A DNA stretch of 15,890 nt from Micrococcaceae bacterium UBA3381 (GCA_002358975.1 DEPX01000095.1:32897-48786); one strand, 5' to 3'; shown: positions 7,611 through 14,850, counted from the first letter of the stretch. A program made the numbers and translations. The notes: a model not told the origin generated them from the letters alone.

Positions 7611-7760
7611 AAACATCGACTAATACTGGTACGTTAGGCCGGTAAGCTGATGGTCAGTTGCATAGTGCTAACACACTGCTGATCGCATTTGAGTCACGTG
7701 CTGTGCCCCACAGTTGCGTGAAATAGCAGAATCTGAGCATCCAAAATTGGAGAAGAGGCA

Positions 7761-8504
7761 ATGACACACAACCCATATGATGGACCAACGGGCCCCCCAG
7801 GCCCGCAAGACGGTCCTGGCAGGTCGAACCCAAATAGCCCCAGCGGCCAGTCTCCACTGGCCAAAGTTTTTGCAGGCAGTCCCGATCTGCCAAACCCTGT
7901 ACGTCAACTGCAGCTTGCTGCGATAGCTTCAGCCGTAGGTTACTTTATCGTGCAGGTTATATCACTAATCGTTAGCAGCGCGGCGCTATCTGGCTATGCA
8001 TCTGGACTGGGCATCGAAGGCGTGGCAGGGGCAGGCGCAGCGGTTGGTATCGTAATGCTTATTTTTGTGCTCGGTCTCTATGCTCTGGTGATTATTCCAC
8101 TATTGGGGCGGAAAAACTGGGGCCGGATCGTTGGCATTGTATTCGCCTTTCTTGGCGGTATCTCGTCGCTGTTCAATATATTTGGCATCGGCATCGCTTT
8201 TGAAATCAGCGCCGGCTTGGGCATAGTCAGGCTCCTTGAAGTTATAGTCATAGTTGGGACCGCTGTATGGTTTCTAGTATTTGCTTTCCGCGATGATGTC
8301 GCGGCATGGTATACACCGTATTCAGCAGTTGGCTACCAGCAAGGTTGGTCAGCCGGTGGTCAAGCCGGCTATTACAATCCTGGGAACCAGCCACCTGCAC
8401 CAGATCAATACCCTCCAGCAGCGGGAAACCAGGGGCCAACCTCCCCGGGCGCAGCGGGAGATCAGTATCCGCATCAGGGGCCGCCATCAAGTCCTTCTAA
8501 CTAG
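7761..8504 (+). CDS. Four-helix membrane protein with Pro/Gly-rich ends, unknown function
   Basis: 247 residues. The N-terminal 50 are rich in Pro, Gly and Asn (NPYDGPTGPPGPQDGPG), followed by helices at about 52-74, 90-114, 122-147 and 152-176, then a low-complexity tail (186-247) of Gly, Pro, Gln, Tyr, Asn and Ala with DQYP twice. With four helices both ends lie on the same side of the membrane, probably the cytoplasm given RKNWGR between helices 2 and 3. KNWGRIVGIVFAFL (118-131) resembles the same place in the upstream protein at 7013-7573. Start: ATG 7761 is well placed behind GGAGAAGAGG (7749-7758). Proline-rich tails of this kind are common on actinobacterial membrane proteins; function cannot be assigned. 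A strong hairpin closes the region. Confidence 0.82.
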   Translation: MTHNPYDGPTGPPGPQDGPGRSNPNSPSGQSPLAKVFAGSPDLPNPVRQLQLAAIASAVGYFIVQVISLIVSSAALSGYASGLGIEGVAGAGAAVGIVMLIFVLGLYALVIIPLLGRKNWGRIVGIVFAFLGGISSLFNIFGIGIAFEISAGLGIVRLLEVIVIVGTAVWFLVFAFRDDVAAWYTPYSAVGYQQGWSAGGQAGYYNPGNQPPAPDQYPPAAGNQGPTSPGAAGDQYPHQGPPSSPSN

Positions 8505-8538
8505 CGCTCAGCCATCGGGGTGATCGCAAGTAAATTTT

Positions 8539-8569
8539 CTGCAGCCGGTCAGAAAGTGACCGGCTGCAG
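8539..8569 (+). terminator. Perfect hairpin terminator after the second four-helix protein gene
   Basis: A 13-bp perfect stem, CTGCAGCCGGTCA (8539-8551) with TGACCGGCTGCAG (8557-8569), closes a five-base GAAAG loop 34 bases after the stop codon. There is no T-run downstream, as with the other hairpins in this window. Confidence 0.88.
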
Positions 8570-8588
8570 CCATAACACCAGATACTCA

Positions 8589-8616
8589 TTGATGCATGGC
8601 GATGCATGGCTATAAG
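8589..8616 (+). promoter_or_regulatory. Likely sigma70-type promoter of the GNAT gene
   Basis: TTGATG (8589-8594) and TATAAG (8611-8616), separated by 16 bases, match the consensus at four and five of six positions. This is the best promoter match in the window. It lies just after the terminator at 8539-8569 and about 90 bases before the chosen start of the acetyltransferase. The -35 element and spacer overlap the tandem repeat at 8591-8610. Confidence 0.5.
8591..8610 (+). repeat. Tandem 10-bp direct repeat inside a promoter
   Basis: GATGCATGGC occurs twice with no spacer, identical in all ten bases. Each copy contains the palindrome ATGCAT. The period equals about one DNA helical turn, and the pair spans from the -35 element to the base before the -10 of the putative promoter. 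Confidence 0.9.
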
Positions 8617-8706
8617 TTGTCTAGCAAGGACCGTGCAATTGCGCCGCCGTCATGATTGCCAAGCAAATCACCTGTCCCAGGGAAAAGAGCCTTAGAATGG
8701 ACAGCT

Positions 8707-9261
8707 ATGAGCGTTTCCATCCGCAAAGCAAAAGACACAGACATCCATGAGCTCGTACCATTGGCTGCACGGACATTTCCACTTGCGTGTCCGCCTGAGA
8801 TGGACCGCACCGCAATCGAAAACTTTATATACAACGAACTCAATGAAAAAGTTTTTGCCGAATGGTTAGGGAACGACGACGCCAATGTTGTGGTCGCAAC
8901 CGATGGAGCAATGCTTGTCGGGTATACGGTGTGTGTAAACAACGTCTTGCCAAAAAATGCCGAACTTGATCGACAGCTTCCGTTGGACACTACCGTTATG
9001 ATGACGAAATTCTATGTCCACCCAGAATTTCATGCGGCCGGGGTGTCAAGAAACATGATGGCGTACTTGCTCGACCAGTACAGCACGACTGACCGGCAAT
9101 GGATGTGGTTGGGTACTAATGTGGCAAATGCTCGTGCCATAAGGTTTTATGAACGGTCTGGATTTGAACAAATTGGTACCCGATCCTTTGATGTCGGAGG
9201 CAGCATGGCTGAAGATATCGTCCTGGCGCGTAGGCTTCCAACACTAGATTGCTCGGTTTAG
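8707..9261 (+). CDS. GNAT-family N-acetyltransferase
   Basis: A predicted cytoplasmic acetyl-CoA-dependent acetyltransferase of 184 residues. The GNAT core is visible: MTKFYVHPEFHAAGVSRNMM (99-118) is the beta4 strand plus acetyl-CoA pyrophosphate loop, although the loop reads HAAGVS rather than the usual RGxGxG/A, and LGTNVANARAIRFYERSGF (135-153) is the beta5/alpha4 motif with the conserved Asn and Tyr. The general look (SIRKAKDTDIHEL at the start, KFYVHPEF) recalls PaiA-like polyamine acetyltransferases, but the substrate cannot be fixed. ATG 8707 is chosen since SVSIRKAKD is where GNAT domains begin; an in-frame TTG at 8656 would add 17 unlikely residues. The ribosome site is weak. The stop overlaps by four bases the stop of the convergent permease gene. 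Confidence 0.88.
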   Translation: MSVSIRKAKDTDIHELVPLAARTFPLACPPEMDRTAIENFIYNELNEKVFAEWLGNDDANVVVATDGAMLVGYTVCVNNVLPKNAELDRQLPLDTTVMMTKFYVHPEFHAAGVSRNMMAYLLDQYSTTDRQWMWLGTNVANARAIRFYERSGFEQIGTRSFDVGGSMAEDIVLARRLPTLDCSV

Positions 9262-10601
9262 TCCGCGGTTACGGCACGAAGCGTGGGTACAGAGCTTTGC
9301 ACACCACCCCAAATAAGCCCGACGCCTAGTAGACAGCAGCCGGATATTACCAGCATGGATAGAGGCGAGGCCACAACTGCAATTCCTAATAGCGGGAATG
9401 CCGTGATCACCGCTGACAAGAGGGTGAATACCAGCACGATTGATAACGGCCCAAACACGGCCTTACGCCGAGTGGTCTGTAAATGAGCAAAACTCATACC
9501 GATACGGCGCAGTCCGTTATACAGTGTCGCACGGTCTAGTACCTGGGCAGTCTGAGTAATCGCTACGGAACAGGCCGAGAGCAAAAACGCAATGACCATA
9601 GTCAGTAAAACGCCGGTACGCAGATCTGTCATCAAATGTATTTCTGCATTCGACATGCTCGCAGCAGCGTCATCCATGCCCATATTTGCTAGTGACACAC
9701 CAGCCCCAGCTACCACACCGATGTAGGTGGTCAAGGCTACACCGCCAATTTGTGCCCACGCTTGTTGCGGTGACTCCAACACAGCACGAGCTGCAACCAA
9801 CGATTGTGCGGTTTTAGCACGACGTAGCCGCCAACGGGTAACTGCGGCAATTAACCATGGCCCGATAAAATGTAGTGCAAGCATGGGAACTGCAAAGGCG
9901 GCGAGCACCATGATTACCGCGAACATGATACCGCCTGCCCCATAAATATTGGCAAAGAGTTGCGCCGCAACCAAGAGCACCACGGCGGCAACAATACGCA
10001 GCCAGTGTAACCGGGCAGGATGTTGTCTGGTGCGAACGCCCAACGGAGTAATCTCGATGCTGCGCAGCCCAGTGATTGACGATACAGTCCCAATGACAAT
10101 GATAGCTGTCAACACCGCTAACATTCCTGGCGTTCCAAGCCACATACCAGAGATACCAATCGAACCGCCTGCGAAGTGCAATAACCCGGCCACCGGCATC
10201 AGCACCAGATACCCAAGCACTCCTATCAACGAACCGATAACAGCAAGTACTGAGGCTTCTGCAACAGCCAACGTACGCAGTAACGATGAGCTGGCGCCAA
10301 GTAGTCGAAGTGACGAGAGTCGTTCGTCACGGCGACGGGCTAGTAACTTGGCAGCGGCACCGGCGAGTGAAGCAATTGGCATAATCAACAGTATCCCCGC
10401 CAGAGCAGCCAGGATCATGTACATTCCGGCTGTCTCGTTTTCGGCTTGGTTGTTGAGTGTGAAAAAGAAATGTATCCCGCCGGCCACGCTCAGTCCCAAA
10501 GTGGAGACCACAGCAAAGGCTGCCACCGGCAGTAACCAAGCTTGGCGAGTAGCAAAAAGGTGCGACAGGAACAGACGGCTGACCGTTGTTGTAGCTTTCA
10601 T
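9258..10601 (-). CDS. ABC transporter permease, FtsX fold, about ten helices, no large ectodomain
   Basis: 447 residues with about ten hydrophobic segments (roughly 22-47, 60-86, 112-144, 157-178, 200-220, 222-250, 283-305, 326-350, 382-410, 414-435). The motif RRRDERLSSLRLLGASSS (88-105), and the related YNGLRRIGMSFAHL (361-374) in the second half, match the cytoplasmic signature of FtsX-type permeases and suggest an internally duplicated four-helix unit with a two-helix linker. The order resembles BceB/SalY-type permeases, but the loop between helices 7 and 8 (about 305-326) is only about 20 residues, whereas BceB carries a large sensor domain there. ATG 10601 overlaps the ATPase stop as ATGA, implying coupled translation. 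No histidine kinase or response regulator lies next to it in the window. Substrate unknown; a drug or peptide export role is a family-level guess. Confidence 0.9.
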   Translation of the reverse strand: MKATTTVSRLFLSHLFATRQAWLLPVAAFAVVSTLGLSVAGGIHFFFTLNNQAENETAGMYMILAALAGILLIMPIASLAGAAAKLLARRRDERLSSLRLLGASSSLLRTLAVAEASVLAVIGSLIGVLGYLVLMPVAGLLHFAGGSIGISGMWLGTPGMLAVLTAIIVIGTVSSITGLRSIEITPLGVRTRQHPARLHWLRIVAAVVLLVAAQLFANIYGAGGIMFAVIMVLAAFAVPMLALHFIGPWLIAAVTRWRLRRAKTAQSLVAARAVLESPQQAWAQIGGVALTTYIGVVAGAGVSLANMGMDDAAASMSNAEIHLMTDLRTGVLLTMVIAFLLSACSVAITQTAQVLDRATLYNGLRRIGMSFAHLQTTRRKAVFGPLSIVLVFTLLSAVITAFPLLGIAVVASPLSMLVISGCCLLGVGLIWGGVQSSVPTLRAVTAD

Positions 10602-11308
10602 CGGGTAACTCCAGAAGTATCTGCCGAATCCGAAACGATGCGACCATCACTGACATGTACGAGTCGTTGGCAGCGTGCTGCGACTGACTCGTCGTGTGTG
10701 ACCAACACTAGAGCCCGGCCGCGGGACACGGTTGAATCCAGCAAAGCGCTCAACACTGTTTCGGATGTTTCCGAATCAAGAGCACCGGTTGGCTCATCTG
10801 CGAATACCACAGACGGCTCGGCAATTTGGGCCCGTGCGATGGCAACACGTTGTGCCTGACCGCCTGAAAGTTGCCCAAGCCTGCGGTTATACAACCCCTC
10901 TAGTCCCAGGGCAGATAACCAGTTGCGGGCTTGTGTCTCTGCGGTATTTCGCGGGACACCAGAAAGCATAAGAGGTAGCGCCGTGTTTTCCTGTGCTGTC
11001 AGTTCTGGCAACAGCAGACCGTCTTGAAACACAAAACCGAGGTGTTCGCGGCGGAGTTTTGCGCGTTGTTCCTCATTCAGTTGCGTAATTTCAGTGGCAT
11101 CACTGTTGACTATTGTGAGGTGCACCGTCCCGGTGTCGGGCACCAGAATGCCGGATAGACAGTGCATTAACGTAGTTTTTCCAGAGCCTGACGGACCCAT
11201 AATTGCTACGGATTCGCCAGAGTAAACCTGCAAGCTCACATTGACTAGTGCGTGGGTGGAGCCATAGGTTTTGGTGAGATTGTTTGCAGAAAGAATCGGA
11301 TGCGTCAT
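10598..11308 (-). CDS. ABC transporter ATP-binding protein, MacB/Bce type
   Basis: Cytoplasmic ATPase of the exporter whose permease lies immediately downstream. From ATG 11308 it has 236 residues with Walker A GPSGSGKTT at 38-46, Q-loop VFQDGLLLPELT (Gln95), signature LSGGQAQR at 147-154, Walker B VVFADE at 167-172 followed by PTGALD, and H-loop His205 in VTHDES. MTHPILSANNLTKTYGSTHAL is the normal beginning of such proteins. An in-frame GTG at 11368 would add 20 residues (RSSPRLTPRVACSGKNS) without family character, so I reject it. However, no clear Shine-Dalgarno precedes 11308, so the start is the least certain point and a leaderless or weakly translated message is possible. The ATGA overlap with the permease shows an operon. 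Confidence 0.9.
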   Translation of the reverse strand: MTHPILSANNLTKTYGSTHALVNVSLQVYSGESVAIMGPSGSGKTTLMHCLSGILVPDTGTVHLTIVNSDATEITQLNEEQRAKLRREHLGFVFQDGLLLPELTAQENTALPLMLSGVPRNTAETQARNWLSALGLEGLYNRRLGQLSGGQAQRVAIARAQIAEPSVVFADEPTGALDSETSETVLSALLDSTVSRGRALVLVTHDESVAARCQRLVHVSDGRIVSDSADTSGVTR

Positions 11309-11387
11309 GTTACTATTTTTGCCGCTACAAGCTACTCTCGGCGTCAGCCTGGGGGAGGATCTTGGCACCTAGCGGTATTTGTTGCAT

Positions 11388-11397
11388 CCTCCGGAGG
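11388..11397. promoter_or_regulatory. Palindrome in the divergent control region between ABC and SDR genes
   Basis: CCTCCGGAGG is a perfect 10-bp palindrome in the 171-base region that separates the divergent ABC ATPase and SDR-type genes. It is a candidate operator for either side. It contains no loop, so it is not a terminator. Evidence is the symmetry and position only. Confidence 0.25.
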
Positions 11398-11429
11398 TAG
11401 GACAATCAGTGTCCCGGAATACAGCCTGA

Positions 11430-11435
11430 GATAAT
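11430..11435 (+). promoter_or_regulatory. Possible -10 element of the SDR-type gene
   Basis: GATAAT (five of six to TATAAT) lies 44 bases before the ATG at 11480. The -35 position 16-17 bases upstream (AGTGTC, 11408-11413) is a poor match. A second candidate pair, TTGTTG (11379-11384) and GACAAT (11401-11406), lies further up and overlaps the CCTCCGGAGG palindrome. Confidence 0.3.
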
Positions 11436-11479
11436 GTGGTTGTCCAACGTACCCATCAAATATCGACGGAAGGATCAAC

Positions 11480-12151
11480 ATGGCTGACTTCATCATGATT
11501 GGCGGACACGGCAAGGTAGCAATGCGTACTACTCCACGGCTAGTGGAAGAAGGTCATACGGTAACCGCTGTGATCCGTAAAGAGGAACAAGTCCAGGAAG
11601 TCGAAGCTGTCGGAGCGGATGCTTTACTTCTAGATATCGAAAATGCCACGATGAATGATTTAGCTGATGCTTTTCGTGGCAAAGATGCGGTTATTTGGGC
11701 TGCCGGTGCAGGTGGCGGCAATCCGCAGCGCACGTATGCCGTGGATAGAGACGCGGCACAGCGATCTATCGATGCGGCTGTCCAGGCCGGCGTTGATCGT
11801 TACGTTTTGATCTCTTATGCCGGTGCCGGAAAGGATCATGGGGTCAGCGAGGACAGCTCGTTCTTTCCTTATGCAGAATCAAAGTCTGCAACTGATGCCC
11901 ACTTGCGTGATAGCGGTCTAAAGTACACGATTTTAGGGCCCGGTATGTTGACCCTAGAAGATCCGACCTCGAAAATTAGTATTGCTCCGGAAACGGGATC
12001 TGCAGAGTCCGCAGAGGGTGGGCGCGACACCTCGCGCAGTAACGTGGCTGAGGCCATCTTGGTGGCGTTAGAAGAAGACGCCACGATTGGTAAGACCATT
12101 GATTTTTATGATGGCGATACAGATATTCGGGAACTTTTCCGCTCTCTGTAA
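11480..12151 (+). CDS. NAD(P)-binding atypical SDR-family protein (NmrA/YwnB/YhfK-like)
   Basis: 223 residues with a single Rossmann fold. The dinucleotide loop near the N-terminus is IGGHGKVAMR (7-16), a variant of the GxxGxxG motif of atypical SDRs in which the last Gly is replaced by Ala. VIRKEEQ (31-37) after beta2 supplies a basic residue that often reads NADP phosphate. GADALLLDI (45-53) and AVIWAAGAGGG (70-80) are the beta3 and beta4 blocks. YAESK (131-135) holds the Tyr-x3-Lys pair. ILGPGMLT and the final RSNVAEAILVALE helix are typical of the NAD(P)H-binding group. ATG 11480 follows GGAAGGA (11468-11474) at five bases. It may be an oxidoreductase, an epimerase-like protein or a redox-sensing protein; the exact role is unknown. 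It is divergent from the ABC operon and convergent with sdhB. Confidence 0.87.
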   Translation: MADFIMIGGHGKVAMRTTPRLVEEGHTVTAVIRKEEQVQEVEAVGADALLLDIENATMNDLADAFRGKDAVIWAAGAGGGNPQRTYAVDRDAAQRSIDAAVQAGVDRYVLISYAGAGKDHGVSEDSSFFPYAESKSATDAHLRDSGLKYTILGPGMLTLEDPTSKISIAPETGSAESAEGGRDTSRSNVAEAILVALEEDATIGKTIDFYDGDTDIRELFRSL

Positions 12152-12181
12152 CGTGTTGGCGTCATCTGTTGATTAAACGTT

Positions 12182-12212
12182 TGTGGGGGTCGAAATGTAT
12201 TCGACCCCCACA
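12182..12212. terminator. Bidirectional hairpin terminator between SDR gene and sdhB
   Basis: A perfect 13-bp stem, TGTGGGGGTCGAA (12182-12194) with TTCGACCCCCACA (12200-12212), surrounds a five-base loop. It lies 30 bases after the SDR stop and 18 bases past the sdhB stop, between convergent genes, so it probably serves both transcripts. No T-run on either side. Confidence 0.88.
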
Positions 12213-12230
12213 GTATGTTAATACACCATC

Positions 12231-13019
12231 TTAGAGGTTGCGGGCTAGGATTGCCTGCTTTACTTCAGCTATAGCTTTGGTAACTTGAATGCCGCGTGGG
12301 CAGGCATCGGTACAGTTGAAGGTCGTACGGCAGCGCCATACCCCTTCCTTATCATTGAGCACCTCAAGACGCATGTCGCCACCCTCGTCACGGTCGTCAA
12401 AGATGAACCGGTGGGCATTCACGATGGCTGCGGGGCCAAAGTACTGTCCGTCAGTCCAGAACACTGGGCACGACGATGTGCATGCCGCACACAAGATGCA
12501 TTTAGTGGTGTCATCGAATGCTTCGCGTGCTTCGGCTGATTGCAAGCGTTCACGAGTTGGTTCCTGGGTCTCATCAGCGATGAGGAACGGCATGATTTCG
12601 CGGTAGGACTGGAAGAAGGGTTCCATATCCACAATCATGTCTTTTTCTACTGGTAGACCTTTGATGGGCTCTACGATAATAGGTTTGGATGTATCAAGGT
12701 CCTTGAGTAGAACCTTGCACGCCAAACGGTTGACGCCATTGATGCGCATGGCATCAGAACCACACACACCGTGAGCGCACGAACGACGGAAGGAAAGTGA
12801 ACCGTCGAGTTCCCATTTGATCTTGTGTAGGGCATCCAGTACACGGTCGGTGCCGTGCATTTCGACGCTCCAGGTATCCCAGTAGGGTTCGTCATAGAAT
12901 TCTGGGATATAGCGGCGGACCTGCATGGTGACGGTGAAAGATTCCACCCCACCGGTATCACCGGAATCGCCCATATCAATATTTGATGCTGGCTCTGCTG
13001 GTTCGAAAGTAGTAGTCAT
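12231..13019 (-). CDS. sdhB: Succinate dehydrogenase iron-sulfur subunit
   Basis: Carries electrons from the SdhA flavin to the quinone site through three clusters, on the cytoplasmic face of the membrane. The 262 residues give a complete ligand set with the spacing of E. coli SdhB: [2Fe-2S] by Cys81, Cys86, Asp89 and Cys101 (CAHGVCGSD...C); [4Fe-4S] by Cys174, Cys177, Cys180 and Cys240; [3Fe-4S] by Cys184, Cys230 and Cys236 (CILCAACTSSCP and WRCRTTFNCTDACP). The Asp in the first cluster also occurs in E. coli. The N-terminus is about 25 residues longer than the conserved core and acidic. The ATG shares a base with the sdhA stop (TAATG), so translation is probably coupled. It is last in the operon and followed by the shared hairpin. 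Confidence 0.98.
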   Translation of the reverse strand: MTTTFEPAEPASNIDMGDSGDTGGVESFTVTMQVRRYIPEFYDEPYWDTWSVEMHGTDRVLDALHKIKWELDGSLSFRRSCAHGVCGSDAMRINGVNRLACKVLLKDLDTSKPIIVEPIKGLPVEKDMIVDMEPFFQSYREIMPFLIADETQEPTRERLQSAEAREAFDDTTKCILCAACTSSCPVFWTDGQYFGPAAIVNAHRFIFDDRDEGGDMRLEVLNDKEGVWRCRTTFNCTDACPRGIQVTKAIAEVKQAILARNL

Positions 13020-14809
13020 TAGTACTTACGCTCCATTGGTTCGTAGCGGGTCATGACGACGTCTTTGGTTTCAAATCGAATGCCCTGAACGCCTTCGGTT
13101 TGAGCGTTGGCGTCACGGTAGAGCATTGAGTGGACCATCCAATCTTCGTCATCACGATCTGGGAAGTCTTCGCGGAAATGGCCCCCGCGAGATTCTGGGC
13201 GGTGCAGCGCGGCAACAGACATGGCTTCAGCGATATCGAGCAGGTAGCCCAGCTCTAAGCCCTCAAGTAGGTCGAGGTTGTAGCGTTTGCCCTTATCCTG
13301 GACTGCGACGTTCTGGTAACGTGCGCGCAGGTCTTCGATCTTGTCGATGGCACGGCGGATTGTTTCTTCGGAACGGAACACCTGCATGTCGGCGTCCATA
13401 ATCTCCTGAAGCTCGGCGCGGAGCGCACCGACCTTTTCGGTGCCTTCGGAAGATCGCAGGTTATCGATCTGAGATTCTAGGAAGGCTTCGCCATTTTCTG
13501 GTAGCTCCACAAAATCGGCATCTTCGGCATAATCGGCAGCATGGATACCTGCACGGCGGCCGAAGACATTGATATCTAGTAGCGAGTTGGTTCCTAGACG
13601 GTTTGCACCATGCACGGAAACACAAGCAACCTCACCGGCTGCAAAGAGACCGGGGATGGGTGTGTTGTGTTTATCTTGTAGAACGTTTGCTCCGATATCG
13701 GTTGGGATACCGCCCATCACGTAGTGACAGGTGGGGAACACTGGCACCGGTTCGGTATATGGTTCCACGCCCAAGTAGGTTCGAGCAAATTCGGTAATAT
13801 CTGGCAGCTTGGCGTCGATGTGTTCTGGCTCAAGGTGAGTCAGGTCCAGATATACGTAGTCTTTATTCGGTCCAGCGCCCCGGCCTTCGCGTACTTCGTT
13901 AGCCATGGAGCGAGCAACAATGTCTCGCGGGGCCAAGTCCTTAATGGTTGGCGCGTAGCGTTCCATAAACCGCTCACCATCGGCGTTGCGTAGAATCCCG
14001 CCCTCACCGCGAGCAGCTTCGGACAACAAGATACCTAACCCGGCAAGACCAGTTGGGTGGAACTGAATAAACTCCATGTCTTCCAACGGGATGCCGTGGC
14101 GGTAAGCAATGGCCATGCCGTCACCGGTCAGGGTGTGGGCATTGGAGGTGGTCTTGAATACCTTGCCGGCACCACCGGTGGCGAAGACCACTGACTTTGC
14201 TTGGAAGATGTGCAGCTCACCGGTAGCTAATTCGTAGGAAACTACACCGGCGACGCGCTTTTGCTTGTACGGGGTGCCATCTTCGCGGGTGGCATCTTCT
14301 TCCACCATGAGTAGGTCAAGTACGTAGAATTCGTTATAAAACTCGACGTTGTGTTTGACGCAGTTCTGGTAGAGGGTCTGCAGAATCATGTGGCCGGTAC
14401 GGTCTGCTGCGTAACAGGCGCGGCGTACCGGAGCTTTACCATGGTCGCGGGTGTGACCACCAAAACGACGCTGGTCAATGCGACCTTCAGGCGTACGGTT
14501 GAATGGCAGTCCCATTTTTTCTAAATCTAGGACAGCGTCGATGGCTTCTTTTGCCATAACTTCTGCGGCATCTTGGTCAACGATGTAGTCGCCACCTTTG
14601 ACCGTGTCGAATGTGTGCCATTCCCAGTTGTCTTCTTCAACGTTTGCCAAAGCAGCACACATTCCGCCCTGTGCTGCACCGGTGTGCGAACGTGTTGGGT
14701 ACAGTTTCGTGAGCACCGCGGTCCGTGTGCGTTGACCAGCTTCGATGGCTGCACGCATGCCGGCGCCACCAGCGCCAACAATCACGACGTCGTACTTATG
14801 TACTTGCAT
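13019..14809 (-). CDS. sdhA: Succinate dehydrogenase flavoprotein subunit
   Basis: Oxidises succinate to fumarate at a covalently bound FAD. 596 residues, the normal length. The dinucleotide fold VIVGAGGAGMRAA is at 9-21. SHTGAAQGG gives the FAD-linked His42. Substrate-site residues are in place: His251 in QFHPTG, Arg295 in APRDIVAR, His362 in CHYVMGGIPTD and Arg404 in GANRLGTNS. The spacing between these residues (44 between His251 and Arg295) equals or nearly equals that of E. coli SdhA. The C-terminal domain ends with the basic RYEPMERKY, common in the family. ATG 14809 has a purine-rich AAGAAAGAAGA upstream on this strand. There is a 41-base gap after sdhD without a terminator. Nothing is broken or missing. 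Confidence 0.99.
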   Translation of the reverse strand: MQVHKYDVVIVGAGGAGMRAAIEAGQRTRTAVLTKLYPTRSHTGAAQGGMCAALANVEEDNWEWHTFDTVKGGDYIVDQDAAEVMAKEAIDAVLDLEKMGLPFNRTPEGRIDQRRFGGHTRDHGKAPVRRACYAADRTGHMILQTLYQNCVKHNVEFYNEFYVLDLLMVEEDATREDGTPYKQKRVAGVVSYELATGELHIFQAKSVVFATGGAGKVFKTTSNAHTLTGDGMAIAYRHGIPLEDMEFIQFHPTGLAGLGILLSEAARGEGGILRNADGERFMERYAPTIKDLAPRDIVARSMANEVREGRGAGPNKDYVYLDLTHLEPEHIDAKLPDITEFARTYLGVEPYTEPVPVFPTCHYVMGGIPTDIGANVLQDKHNTPIPGLFAAGEVACVSVHGANRLGTNSLLDINVFGRRAGIHAADYAEDADFVELPENGEAFLESQIDNLRSSEGTEKVGALRAELQEIMDADMQVFRSEETIRRAIDKIEDLRARYQNVAVQDKGKRYNLDLLEGLELGYLLDIAEAMSVAALHRPESRGGHFREDFPDRDDEDWMVHSMLYRDANAQTEGVQGIRFETKDVVMTRYEPMERKY

Positions 14810-14850
14810 CAGATGAAGTCTTCTTTCTTAGTCTTGTCGGCTTCAGGTGC

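Noticed and set aside
8656..8706. TTG start extension of the GNAT gene
   Set aside because: The added residues do not belong to the GNAT fold and there is no ribosome site. It would also shorten the leader of the good promoter at 8589-8616.
9949..10608. 219-residue open frame on the + strand opposite the FtsX-type permease
   Set aside because: The - strand frame has coherent helices and FtsX motifs and is coupled to its ATPase. The + frame is a low-complexity Ala/Thr/Ser/Pro product of the complementary codons.
11309..11368. GTG start extension of the second ABC ATPase
   Set aside because: The added 20 residues are basic and unlike the family. The GGAGG on this strand is about 17 bases from that GTG, too far for normal spacing.
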